A stretch of DNA of 64,000 nucleotides from Rhizobium gallicum bv. gallicum R602sp (GTDB lineage Bacteria; Pseudomonadota; Alphaproteobacteria; Rhizobiales; Rhizobiaceae), in assembly GCF_000816845.1 (NCBI RefSeq), contig NZ_CP006880.1, forward strand, positions 2,232,001 to 2,296,000, written 5' to 3'. Position numbers and translations under genes: made by a program. Positions 44,395 through 52,847 of this stretch are shown here, piece by piece (position 1 is the stretch's first letter; each line of letters begins with the position of its first letter). The notes beneath the pieces were generated by a model that worked only from the letters and a program-made list of their open reading frames with translations, had not been told where the DNA came from and ran no database searches.

Positions 44395-44580
44395 TCAGCG
44401 GAATCGCGGCTGTTTCGGCGAAACGTTCGCCCGAATCTCATGAAGGGGTGCGTTTTTGCCAAGCAGCCGCAATAGCTTGCGCTCCTCTGCCGGATCAACC
44501 CCAAGCTTCTTGCAGTGATCGGCAACGTCACGATCGTGCGGGCCTGGCACATGCACTTGCCTGTTGTTCATGTTCTTCAT
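44395..44580 (-). CDS. Small basic protein, possibly DUF3606-like
   Basis: The protein has 61 residues from the second ATG (44580). GGAGG lies nine bases upstream of it but only three from the first ATG. The sequence DRDVADHCKKLGVDPAEERKLLRLLGKNAPLHEI has the look of a small helix-turn-helix module similar to DUF3606 proteins common in rhizobia. The role is unknown. Confidence 0.55.
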   Translation of the reverse strand: MKNMNNRQVHVPGPHDRDVADHCKKLGVDPAEERKLLRLLGKNAPLHEIRANVSPKQPRFR

Positions 44581-45115
44581 GGTCATCTTCCTCCTTGTGA
44601 GGATAACGCCTGACGATCACAAATCGTTCATTAGTCAGCCCTAAAGTTAAGAGGAACGCCTTTCGACGAGCTCAAACTCATGCGCTACACGCGTTCGAAA
44701 AACGGCGCTTTCACTTTTCCGTCGCGGTCTGAACGCGCTCATCAAGAGCGAGCTGCTCGCTTCGTGCTCGATTGAAATCTGCGCAGCCATAAACGTCTGC
44801 CCTATGCTTGAGCCACCTGTGCGCAAAAGATCGTCAGGAAATGGCTGGTCGGTAGACGAAGTTCGCTGGCGAGGGGCCCACAGTTTCTCAGATTTCCCAC
44901 TTGCCCTAGCTGGCGGCAAGGTCAGCGCTGCGGCTGTTAAGGGGCGGAGGATGACGGGCTGCTTCGAGGCACGAATTAGCTAAAGAGCAGCCCTTCAGGC
45001 ACCCTTGCGTGCATCATCGTGAAAGCAATCCGTCGCTGTCGTTGGTTTCCGGCACGACGGCTTTTCGAAATAGCGGCAACGGAGAGCGCCTCACCGGAAA
45101 CCGCCGGGATAGGAC
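44581..45115. other. Region without a recognisable gene
   Basis: A minus-strand frame at 44647-44919 (90 codons) has no good ribosome binding site and no family I recognise. Nothing else stands out in this stretch. Confidence 0.35.
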
Positions 45116-45616
45116 TCACCCATCACGCCCCCTCACCGCCCATGAGGTGGTATCGTGATCGGGGTGCTGGTTGTTGCTCTCCTTGATCGCCGCGGCCCAG
45201 TCGGCGCCGTTGTTTTCGGTCGCACCGGTATTTTCTATGCCCGTGATCGCATCGAACCATGCCACCATGTTCTCGGTGCAGGTATTGGCAAGCGGCGAGA
45301 AGGCGTGCGGATCGTCAAGCGATCCGATCATCAGGTTGGTGCGACCGTTTTCGAGGTGGTGGAAGAACAATGGCGTGCCGCAATTAGCGCAGAAGCCGCG
45401 CTCGACGCGCTCCGAGCTCTTCCAGACGCTCGGCTTGCCGCGTGTCCAGGTAAGCGCATCATCGGGCGCGGCGACGAGCGCGGCAAAAATGTTGCCCGAG
45501 GCTTTCTGGCACATGCGGCAATGGCAGAGATGTGAATTGTCAAACATAGCGGTTGCGTGATAGCGCACGGCACCGCACTGGCAACCGCCGCTCACCTCCA
45601 TCTCGATGCGTTTCAT
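45116..45616 (-). CDS. GFA/CENP-V-family zinc protein
   Basis: The protein has 166 residues with the zinc-binding cysteine arrangement of the GFA (glutathione-dependent formaldehyde-activating enzyme-like) fold: GGCQCGAVRYHA near 10, LCHCRMCQKASG near 32, and GFCANCGTPLFF near 73. Most members have no proven reaction. Its ATG is behind a GAGGAG site. It stands apart from the dehydratase gene downstream by 360 bases. Confidence 0.82.
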   Translation of the reverse strand: MKRIEMEVSGGCQCGAVRYHATAMFDNSHLCHCRMCQKASGNIFAALVAAPDDALTWTRGKPSVWKSSERVERGFCANCGTPLFFHHLENGRTNLMIGSLDDPHAFSPLANTCTENMVAWFDAITGIENTGATENNGADWAAAIKESNNQHPDHDTTSWAVRGRDG

Positions 45617-45979
45617 TTCTCCTCCTTCAAGAGGCGGGTTTGGGCTTAGTCTCTTTTAGGTTTTCGTCTTTTGATCGTCCAGTCTCCCTATGACGAGCAA
45701 CGGCAAGGGAAGGTCGTGTCTCAAGACGACAGCGCGGTCGATGTGGTAAAGGGACGCGGTCGACGATCGAAAGGAGCGGCGCACGGCTTGGCGCGGAAAT
45801 AACCATCATCGGCAATGCGTAGAGGCGTAATTCGACAACGAGAGAATCCGACAACCCTGGAATATGGCTCTGATTTGGACGGATCTTTCAGGACCTTGCC
45901 ACGGCCGCCGAGCGACTGGGCGCCACACGAAAGCGTGCTAGATTAACCAGTATTTTCGCAAAGATCAGTAAGCCTGCCG
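45617..45979. other. Region without a recognisable gene
   Basis: No convincing gene. The stretch separates the GFA gene from the end of the minus-strand dehydroshikimate operon and may include the GFA promoter. Confidence 0.35.
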
Positions 45980-47869
45980 TCAGGTCCGCGGTACGCCCGC
46001 CGGCCGCAGATGCTTTCTGAGCGCAGCGATGCGGAAAATGGCATTTGCCGCACCGTATCCCCGATAGCCGCGCCTTTCGACAATCTCGAAGAACAGACCT
46101 TCACCGTAGGTGGGACTGTAGAGCTGGAAATATTCGCCATGCTCGTCGCGGTCATAGAGGATGTTGTTCGCCTTCAATCGTTCCGCAAATTCCGCGTCCA
46201 GACCGAAACGGGCTTCCAGGTCGTCATAATAGTTCGGCGAGATCGCAAGGGTTACGAAGCCGTTTGCGGAAAGGGCAGCGGCAGCGGAAAAGATATCCTG
46301 CGTTTTGAAGGCCAGATGCTGGATGCCGGAGCCGAAGGTTTCGGCGATGAAGTGGCCGGCAAGTGTGTTGCGGTTTTCGGCACCGTTCATGGTGATGCGC
46401 AGCGACCCGTCGGCATTTTCTATGGCCTGGCTTCTCACTATGCCGGACGGATCGATGATGTCGACCAGCGGCGTCTTATGAGCATCGAGGATCGATGTGT
46501 AGAACAGCAGCCAGGTGAGCAATTCCTCATATTTCATGGTCTGGGCGATGTGATCGATCGACTGCAGCCCGACAGGCTCAGGCGCTGCCGTGTCTTCGAC
46601 CGGATCGAACTCGATCTCCCATATGCGGGCGAGCTCCGTCTTGGGATCGAGGAAGTAGAGGATGCCGCCACCGACACCGCGTACGGCCGGCATCTCGATC
46701 TCGCCAGCATCGAGCGGTTGCCGAAAGCGCTCGGCGCCCAGGGCCACGGCGCGTTCGACTGCCGCCTTCGCATCGTCGACCATCAGGCCGGCAGCATAAG
46801 CCGTCGTGCCGTGGACTGCGTATGACGCGCCGGCAAAGCCCTTCTGTTCGGTATTGATGACAAGATTGATACCGCCTTGGCGAAAGACTGTGACACTCTT
46901 GGTCTTGTGTCTCGAAACCTTTCGAAAACCGAGACTTGCAATCAACCTTTCGAGCTGCGGCGCTTCGTCCTCGTCGACCGTGAACTCGACGAAGGCAATA
47001 CCTTCGACGGAGGCGCGCGGCGGCATCGCGGGGACAGGCAAGGAGCCTTCCGGGTCCTGCCGCTTTACCTGATCGCCGAGATAGATCAGAGATCGCCGGC
47101 CATCCACTGCGATTGCCGTGGGCGAGCCGCCGCGGAACTGATCGTTGAAAATCTCCAGCGACAGATACCCGTCGTATCCGGTTGCCGCCACGGCTTTCAT
47201 GAAGTCCAGGAGCGGCAAGTCGCCCTCTCCGGGCATATTGCGGAAATGCCTGCTCCAGAAAAGCAGATCCATGTCGATCAGGGGCGCGTCGGCAAGCTGG
47301 ATGATGAAGATCTTTTCTTTCGGGATCGAGCGGATCGAGTTGACATCGATCTTGCGCGACAGCGTATGGAAGCTGTCGAGGATAAGACCGATGTTGGGAT
47401 GGTCGGCACGGCGAACGATCTCCCAGGCGTCGCGGTGATCGTGAATGTGCCGCCCCCAGGCCAGCGCCTCGTAACCTACCCTCAGCCCGCGCTTTGCCGC
47501 GCGCTCGCCAAGTTCATGAAAGTCGGCCGCGGCTCGCTCGAGACCGCCAAGCGATGCCGGCGACACATTGGAGCAGACGAGTACCAGATCCGTGCCCATT
47601 TCCTGCATGACGTCGAATTTGCGCTCGGCGCGATCGAATGTGCGGCTGCGAAGCGGCTCGGGCATGCCTTCGAAATCACGGAACGGCTGAAATAGTGTGA
47701 TCTCCATCCCGAGATCACGCACCATTTTGCCGACCTGACGAGGGCTTTCGTCAAAGATGAGGAAGTCGTTTTCGAATATCTCGACGCCATCGAAACCAGC
47801 CTTGGCGATCGCTTCGAGCTTGTCCCGGAGATCGCCGCCCAACGATACGGTCGCTATAGACGTCTTCAT
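45980..47869 (-). CDS. quiC: 3-dehydroshikimate dehydratase fused to an HPPD-like domain (QuiC-type)
   Basis: The protein has 629 residues. Residues 1-270 form a sugar phosphate isomerase/AP endonuclease-type TIM barrel (KLEAIAKAGFDGVEIFENDF near 16, YEALAWGRHIHDHRDAWEIV near 135, LILDSFHTLSRK near 163, FIIQLADAP near 190). Residues 290-620 form paired vicinal-oxygen-chelate folds like 4-hydroxyphenylpyruvate dioxygenase (IDHIAQTMKYEELLTWLLFY near 437, GIQHLAFKTQDIF, GLFFEIVERRGYRGYGAANA). This architecture is known for bacterial dehydroshikimate dehydratases producing protocatechuate. It is the last gene after the TRAP transporter and shikimate dehydrogenase. Confidence 0.88.
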   Translation of the reverse strand: MKTSIATVSLGGDLRDKLEAIAKAGFDGVEIFENDFLIFDESPRQVGKMVRDLGMEITLFQPFRDFEGMPEPLRSRTFDRAERKFDVMQEMGTDLVLVCSNVSPASLGGLERAAADFHELGERAAKRGLRVGYEALAWGRHIHDHRDAWEIVRRADHPNIGLILDSFHTLSRKIDVNSIRSIPKEKIFIIQLADAPLIDMDLLFWSRHFRNMPGEGDLPLLDFMKAVAATGYDGYLSLEIFNDQFRGGSPTAIAVDGRRSLIYLGDQVKRQDPEGSLPVPAMPPRASVEGIAFVEFTVDEDEAPQLERLIASLGFRKVSRHKTKSVTVFRQGGINLVINTEQKGFAGASYAVHGTTAYAAGLMVDDAKAAVERAVALGAERFRQPLDAGEIEMPAVRGVGGGILYFLDPKTELARIWEIEFDPVEDTAAPEPVGLQSIDHIAQTMKYEELLTWLLFYTSILDAHKTPLVDIIDPSGIVRSQAIENADGSLRITMNGAENRNTLAGHFIAETFGSGIQHLAFKTQDIFSAAAALSANGFVTLAISPNYYDDLEARFGLDAEFAERLKANNILYDRDEHGEYFQLYSPTYGEGLFFEIVERRGYRGYGAANAIFRIAALRKHLRPAGVPRT

Positions 47870-47897
47870 CGGCCTGCTCCCTTGTGTGTCGAATGCA

Positions 47898-48758
47898 TTA
47901 TTCGGTCATGGCCTTGAAATGCGCGAGCATTCGAGCTGCATCCGGCGTTCGTCCTGTCAACAGACGAAAGGCGCCAACGGCTTGGAAGACCGCCATGCCT
48001 CCGCCATCGAGCGTCCGGCAGCCGCGATGTCTGGCTTGCCTCAGCAGCTCGGTCTCCAAGGGGAAGTAGACGATCTCGGCGACCCAGTGCCGATCCTCAA
48101 GCAGTTCCGGCGGCAAGGGGGTGCCCGGATACTTCGTCATTCCGGTCGGCGTTGCATGTATGAGGCCGGCTGCCTGGCCCATCTCGGATGCCAGATCCCT
48201 TCCGGCGATGATGGAAGCGGTGGGAAAGAGCCGCGCCATTGTTTCCGTCAAGGCGGCAGCACGTTGCGCTTCGCGATCGAAGACGGCCAACCTCTGCAAG
48301 CCAAGAAAGAGCATTGCATAAGCGGTCGCAACGCCTGCGCCGCCAGCACCGAGCTGGACGGCCGAAGAAAGATCGGCGTTTGGCAGCCCGCGACGGAAGC
48401 TTTCGGCAAAGCCCCACCAATCGGTATTGTGTCCATAGCGCCGCCCATCCTTGAAAAGGACGGTATTGACGGCTCCGAGAGCCCGCGCCTCGGATGACAG
48501 ATCGTCCAGGAAAGAGATGACGATCTGTTTGCAGGGATGGGTGATGTTGAGGCCGGCAAGGCCCTGAGCTTCGGCCTCAGCCAGAAGTTTCGGCAGGTCG
48601 GCTGGCGAAGCGCCGATCCGGTTAAGGTCGATCAGTTCATACTCGTAGTTCAGACCCTGGGCGGCACCCTCCTTCATATGCATGGCGGGTGTCAGCGACG
48701 CCTGGATGCCGGCGCCGATCAGGCCGGCCTTTAGCGGTCTTATGATTGTTTCGGCCAT
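47898..48758 (-). CDS. Shikimate dehydrogenase-family enzyme
   Basis: The protein has 286 residues. The N-terminal catalytic domain has LTPAMHMKEGAAQGLNYEYELID near 22 and GLNITHPCKQIVISFLDDL near 73 with the conserved lysine. The NAD(P) domain shows VQLGAGGAGVATAYAMLFLG near 135, and HNTDWWGFAESF near 114 carries the substrate aspartate. Gene position between a dehydroshikimate dehydratase and a TRAP importer suggests catabolic oxidation of shikimate (or quinate) rather than the biosynthetic AroE role. AroE remains an alternative. Confidence 0.85.
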   Translation of the reverse strand: MAETIIRPLKAGLIGAGIQASLTPAMHMKEGAAQGLNYEYELIDLNRIGASPADLPKLLAEAEAQGLAGLNITHPCKQIVISFLDDLSSEARALGAVNTVLFKDGRRYGHNTDWWGFAESFRRGLPNADLSSAVQLGAGGAGVATAYAMLFLGLQRLAVFDREAQRAAALTETMARLFPTASIIAGRDLASEMGQAAGLIHATPTGMTKYPGTPLPPELLEDRHWVAEIVYFPLETELLRQARHRGCRTLDGGGMAVFQAVGAFRLLTGRTPDAARMLAHFKAMTE

Positions 48759-48785
48759 CCGTCTTTTCCGTGGTTCCGATGAGAA

Positions 48786-48817
48786 AGGACCAGGCCCCCA
48801 GCAGCGGGCCTGGTCCT
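48786..48817 (-). terminator. Strong hairpin between dctP-type gene and shikimate dehydrogenase gene
   Basis: AGGACCAGGCCC at 48786-48797 pairs perfectly with GGGCCTGGTCCT at 48806-48817, a 12-bp stem with an 8-base loop, followed by TTTC on the minus strand. It comes just after the binding protein gene. It could terminate part of the transcripts or protect the upstream mRNA. Confidence 0.65.
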
Positions 48818-48821
48818 CTGA

Positions 48822-49838
48822 TTATTTGCCGCGAACGGTGTCGAGTTCCTTCATGAGCTGGGCGACCGTTTCTGCGCCGATCTGAGGGCTGAACTTGTCG
48901 ATCAACGGCTTGACGGCGTCGCGCAGCTTCTGCGTCTCTTCCGGGCTCAGTTCGCTGACTTCCATGCCGGTCTTCTTGATCTCTTCGATAGCCTTGACGT
49001 CCATCTCGCGCGAAACCTTGCGCTGATAGTCGCGTGCCTCGGTTGCGGCCGATTGGAAGAGAGCTTTTTCTTCATCGTTGAGCCCATCCCAAAACTTCTT
49101 GCTGATGAGCACGATCTGCGGATTGTACTGATGGCGGGTCACCGTCATGTACTTCTGCACTTCGAAGAACTTGGCATTGATGATGTTTGCAGCCGGATTT
49201 TCCTGGCCGTCGACAGTGCCGGTTTCGAGCGCCGTATAAAGCTCGGTGTATGGAAGCGGAACGGCGTTGGCGCCAAGGCTGTTGAAGAGCTCGATCGGGA
49301 TCGGCGACTGGATCGTACGGATCTTAAGGCCCTTGATGTCCTCAAGCTTGGTGACCGCGTGGCGATTGTTTGTCAGGTTGCGGAAACCGAGCTCCCAATA
49401 GGCAAGACCAACGAGGCCGGTATCTGGCAGAAGCTTCATCAGGCCGGAGCCGAACGGTCCGTCCATCACCTTGTCTGCTTCCTCGCCGCTATTGAAGAGG
49501 AAGGGCAGATCGACGGCGCCGAACGGCTTGACGTTGCTTGCAAGGATGCCGGCATTGAGCACCGTCATTTCGATCACGCCGCCCTGCAGCGCCGAGACGG
49601 TCTGAACGTCGCCGCCAAGCACGCCGCCGGGAAAGAGTTTGACCTCGATCTTGCCGCCGCTCTTTTCCTTCAAGAGCTCGGCGAACTTCTCCATTCCCAT
49701 GACCTGGGGATGGCCCTTGTTGTTCGCCGAGGCGAATTTCAGCTGGTGCTCGCCGATCTCGGCCATGGCCGGGCCAGTTGCCAGCAGTGCGATCGGCAAC
49801 ACCAATCCCCATGCCAGCTTCGTCAATATCTTCAGCAT
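48822..49838 (-). CDS. TRAP transporter periplasmic binding protein (DctP family)
   Basis: The protein has 338 residues from the ATG at 49838, with GGAGG five bases upstream. A Sec signal peptide (LTKLAWGLVLPIALLATGPAMA) is followed by the DctP fold: HPQVMGMEKFAELLKEKSGGKIEVKLFPGG near 43, and IRTIQSPIPIELFNSLGANAVPLPYTELYTALETGTVDGQENP near 170, with the arginine expected to bind a carboxylate. It delivers an organic acid, plausibly shikimate or quinate given the enzymes downstream, to the DctQM permease. Confidence 0.88.
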   Translation of the reverse strand: MLKILTKLAWGLVLPIALLATGPAMAEIGEHQLKFASANNKGHPQVMGMEKFAELLKEKSGGKIEVKLFPGGVLGGDVQTVSALQGGVIEMTVLNAGILASNVKPFGAVDLPFLFNSGEEADKVMDGPFGSGLMKLLPDTGLVGLAYWELGFRNLTNNRHAVTKLEDIKGLKIRTIQSPIPIELFNSLGANAVPLPYTELYTALETGTVDGQENPAANIINAKFFEVQKYMTVTRHQYNPQIVLISKKFWDGLNDEEKALFQSAATEARDYQRKVSREMDVKAIEEIKKTGMEVSELSPEETQKLRDAVKPLIDKFSPQIGAETVAQLMKELDTVRGK

Positions 49839-49915
49839 GTCTTCCTCCCAGGTTGTGGCCGGCATCTCCCTCCGGCCGCGTTGAAATTCGTTCGCCGTTG
49901 CCGGCGAAACTGCGA

Positions 49916-51196
49916 TCAGTGTCCGAACCAGGAGACCGGAACGGTCACCAGTTGCGGAAACAGGACGAGCAGAAACAGAACGATCAGTTCGGCGATGAGA
50001 AAGGGCATGACGCCCTTCATCAACTCTTCCATCGAGAGCTTCGAGACGCCGCAGATAACATTGAGCACGGTGCCGACCGGCGGCGTGATCAGGCCAATCG
50101 CATTGTTGATGATGAAAAGCACGCCGAAATAGACCGGATCGATGCCTGCCTGCTTGATGATCGGCATCAGGACCGGCGTCATGATCAAGATGGTCGGCGT
50201 CATGTCCATGGCGGTTCCGACGACGACGATCAGCACCATGATGGCGAGCAAGAGAAGGGTCTGATTGTCCATGAGCGGTTCGATCAGGGCCGCGAGCTCG
50301 CCGGGCACGTCGGCAACTGTGATCAGCCAGGCGGAAACCGCTGCACAGGCAACCAGGAACATGACGACGGAGGTGATCTTGGCGGCCGCCACAAAGACAT
50401 GAAACAGTCTCGCGGGGGGCAGTTCGCGATAAATGACCATCGAGACGAAGAGCGAATAAACAGCGGCAACGACGCCTGCTTCGGTTGGCGTGAAGACGCC
50501 GAATTTCAAGCCGACGATGATGATGACCGGCAGCATCAGGGCCCAGATGCTGTCGATGAAGGCTTTAAGACGCACCGCGCCACTCTGCTTCGGGGGAAGT
50601 GCGAACTGCTCCTTTCGAGAAACGATCAGCCAGGTCACACAGAGTGCGGCTGCGATCATAAGTCCCGGGAAAATTCCCGCCAGAAAAAGCTTGGTGATCG
50701 AAACGCCGCCGACCACGCCGAAGAGGATGAAACCGATCGACGGAGGAATAATCGGCCCGATAACGGAAGCTGAGGCGAGGAGGCCGCCGGTGCGCGCCGG
50801 GTCATGTCCGGACTTCTGCATCATCGGAAAAAGAAGCGCGCCCAAGGCCGCGGCATCGGCAACGGCCGAGCCGGAAAGACTCGAAAGGACACAGGCGGCG
50901 AAGATGGCGACAAAACCGAGGCCGCCTCGGACATGGCCCACCATCGCCATGGCAAGGTCGACAATGCGGCGAGAAAGTCCGCCGGTATTCATGACCTCGC
51001 CGGCAAGAAGAAAGAAAGGCACCGCCATCAGCGGAAAGCTGTCGGCGCCGTTCAGCACGTTCTGCGCCACGATCTGCGCATCGAACATGTCAAGATACAT
51101 CATCAACGCAACGCCGCTGATGATCAGGGCAAAGGCGATGGGCACTCCAAGCGCCATGGGACCGAGAAGCGCTCCGAGGAAGATGGATACAGTCAT
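49916..51196 (-). CDS. TRAP transporter large permease (DctM family)
   Basis: The protein has 426 residues with about 12 hydrophobic segments. Family stretches are FPLMAVPFFLLAGEVMNTGGLSRRIVDLA near 53, GSAVADAAALGALLFPMM near 108, and IGLITPPVGTVLNVICG near 360. It drives sodium-coupled uptake of the substrate bound by the DctP-like protein. It lies 10 bases after the small permease gene. Confidence 0.92.
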   Translation of the reverse strand: MTVSIFLGALLGPMALGVPIAFALIISGVALMMYLDMFDAQIVAQNVLNGADSFPLMAVPFFLLAGEVMNTGGLSRRIVDLAMAMVGHVRGGLGFVAIFAACVLSSLSGSAVADAAALGALLFPMMQKSGHDPARTGGLLASASVIGPIIPPSIGFILFGVVGGVSITKLFLAGIFPGLMIAAALCVTWLIVSRKEQFALPPKQSGAVRLKAFIDSIWALMLPVIIIVGLKFGVFTPTEAGVVAAVYSLFVSMVIYRELPPARLFHVFVAAAKITSVVMFLVACAAVSAWLITVADVPGELAALIEPLMDNQTLLLLAIMVLIVVVGTAMDMTPTILIMTPVLMPIIKQAGIDPVYFGVLFIINNAIGLITPPVGTVLNVICGVSKLSMEELMKGVMPFLIAELIVLFLLVLFPQLVTVPVSWFGH

Positions 51197-51206
51197 TTCC
51201 CGCCCC

Positions 51207-51767
51207 TCAATGCTTTGTCACGAGCTTGGCAAGTGCCGGATCGTGATCCTCGAGCGCGACTTGTTCCTCACTGTCGCGGACAAGTTCGACCGTCGTGACA
51301 TCGATGCGGCCCGTGGCGATCGCGAACGCGTCCCACAAGAGAATGAGAAATGCCGGGATCCCGAACGCCAGACCGGCGCCGTAGAAGAAGGCCATCGAAA
51401 TCCCGGTTGCCGGCGCTGCCACATGGACGTTGATCAGGGTCTGCGTCCAGGCACCGCTGATCATAAGCCAGGTCGCCAGCAGCATCAGTGCATGCCCGGC
51501 GAGTGCAGCCATTCTGGCAGCCGTGGGTGGCAGGCGCCGGAGCACCGAATCGACACCGAGATGGCCATGCTCGCGCATTGCGACGACCGCGCCGAGAAAT
51601 GTCAGCCAGACGAAGAACATCCGCGACAGCTCTTCGGATGACGTGATGCCCTGATTGAAGGCATAGCGAAGGACGACATTGCCGAAGACGAGCACAACCA
51701 TGCCTGCCAGCAAGAGAGCGATCGTCGCCTTCAGCACGAGAAAATAGAAATCGATGATGCGGGTCAT
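51207..51767 (-). CDS. TRAP transporter small permease (DctQ family)
   Basis: The protein has 186 residues from the ATG at 51767, with GGAGG five bases upstream. Four hydrophobic segments and the EELSRMFFVWLTFLGAVVAMREHGHLGVD stretch near 43 define the DctQ family. It is the first gene of the dctQ-dctM-dctP-dehydrogenase-dehydratase run and diverges from the TetR gene at 52054. Confidence 0.88.
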   Translation of the reverse strand: MTRIIDFYFLVLKATIALLLAGMVVLVFGNVVLRYAFNQGITSSEELSRMFFVWLTFLGAVVAMREHGHLGVDSVLRRLPPTAARMAALAGHALMLLATWLMISGAWTQTLINVHVAAPATGISMAFFYGAGLAFGIPAFLILLWDAFAIATGRIDVTTVELVRDSEEQVALEDHDPALAKLVTKH

Positions 51768-51897
51768 CCGCTCCTCCCAAAGCGTGGGCAACAGATCCAG
51801 GATCTTCCGACGTCCGTCAGCCGCGCGGGGACGTGCATCTGAGCGGTGACCTCGCGCCCCTCCTCCGGGGCAAGTTGCCTCGTCTTCAAAATGTACT

Positions 51898-51905
51898 AAC
51901 TAGTT
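51898..51905. promoter_or_regulatory. AACTAGTT palindrome, candidate TetR operator
   Basis: This 8-bp perfect palindrome sits in an AT-rich patch between the dctQ-type gene and the tetR-type gene, about 130-150 bases from each start. TetR regulators usually bind palindromes in such divergent regions. Confidence 0.35.
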
Positions 51906-52053
51906 CGAATGTCAAGCGGTGATCTATTGAAACGGACGTGCAAGGTGAATATGACTTTGTCGTCGAGCGTGCATGAAATGGCAGCCTTCCAACGTTCAGG
52001 CTTCCGTTTTGACGATTGGAAACAGCGGTTTAGGGAATAGGGTCGTGAGAGAG

Positions 52054-52707
52054 ATGGCGCAGCGGGCTGAAAACGGACGAAAGAACGATCCGCAGCGGAC
52101 GCAGGCGGATATTCTCGTCGTCGCGACGAAGGAGTTCGCGACCCATGGCCTCGCCGGTGCGCGCGTCGATGCGATCGCGGAAAAGACCCGTACCTCGAAG
52201 CGAATGATCTATTACTATTTCGGCAGTAAGGAGGGTCTCTATCTCGCCGTGCTGGAGCAGTCCTACCGCAAGATCCGCTCGCTGGAAGCCGACCTTCAGC
52301 TTTCGAACCTTGAGCCGGAAGCAGCCCTGCGCACGCTCATCGCAACGACTTTCGATCACGACGAGGCCAACCCGGATTTTGTCCGGCTGGTGAGCATCGA
52401 GAACATTCATCACGCCACGCATATGCTGCGCTCGGATGCCATCCGCGACCTCAACGTCTCGGTCATAGAGACGATCGCTAAAATCCTGGAACGTGGTTTC
52501 GAACAGGGCGTATTTCATCGCAAGGCCGATCCGATCGATGTCCACATGATGATCAGCGCCTTCTGCTTCTTCCGGGTCTCGAACCGCTATACCTTCGGCA
52601 CGATCTTCAGGCGGGATCTCTCGGAAAGCCAGACGATCGACCGGCACCGCGGAATGATCGCCGATGCCGTCGTAAGCTATCTCAAGTCCTGCCCGTCGCC
52701 GGATTGA
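52054..52707 (+). CDS. TetR-family transcriptional regulator
   Basis: The protein has 217 residues from the ATG at 52054 (MAQRAENGRKNDP). The helix-turn-helix lies at about 17-63 (TQADILVVATKEFATHGLAGARVDAIAEKTRTSKRMIYYYFGSKEGLY). The rest is a helical ligand and dimer domain. It diverges from the TRAP/shikimate operon and probably controls it with a pathway intermediate. The longer frame from 51973 lacks a ribosome binding site. Confidence 0.87.
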   Translation: MAQRAENGRKNDPQRTQADILVVATKEFATHGLAGARVDAIAEKTRTSKRMIYYYFGSKEGLYLAVLEQSYRKIRSLEADLQLSNLEPEAALRTLIATTFDHDEANPDFVRLVSIENIHHATHMLRSDAIRDLNVSVIETIAKILERGFEQGVFHRKADPIDVHMMISAFCFFRVSNRYTFGTIFRRDLSESQTIDRHRGMIADAVVSYLKSCPSPD

Positions 52708-52847
52708 CGCCGGCCAGCTTTGCGGCGGCGATCAACCATATTGTGTAGCCGCCAACTGGAAGAATTCAGCGGCGAGCCGGCCTGGACGTCGCCGACGACG
52801 CGCGCTTGGCGCTCAACAAGGCCGATGGAGACGGGGCACTGTCTTTT

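Noticed and set aside
44647..44919. A 90-codon minus-strand frame
   Set aside because: No ribosome binding site and no recognisable domain; kept only as part of an unassigned gap.
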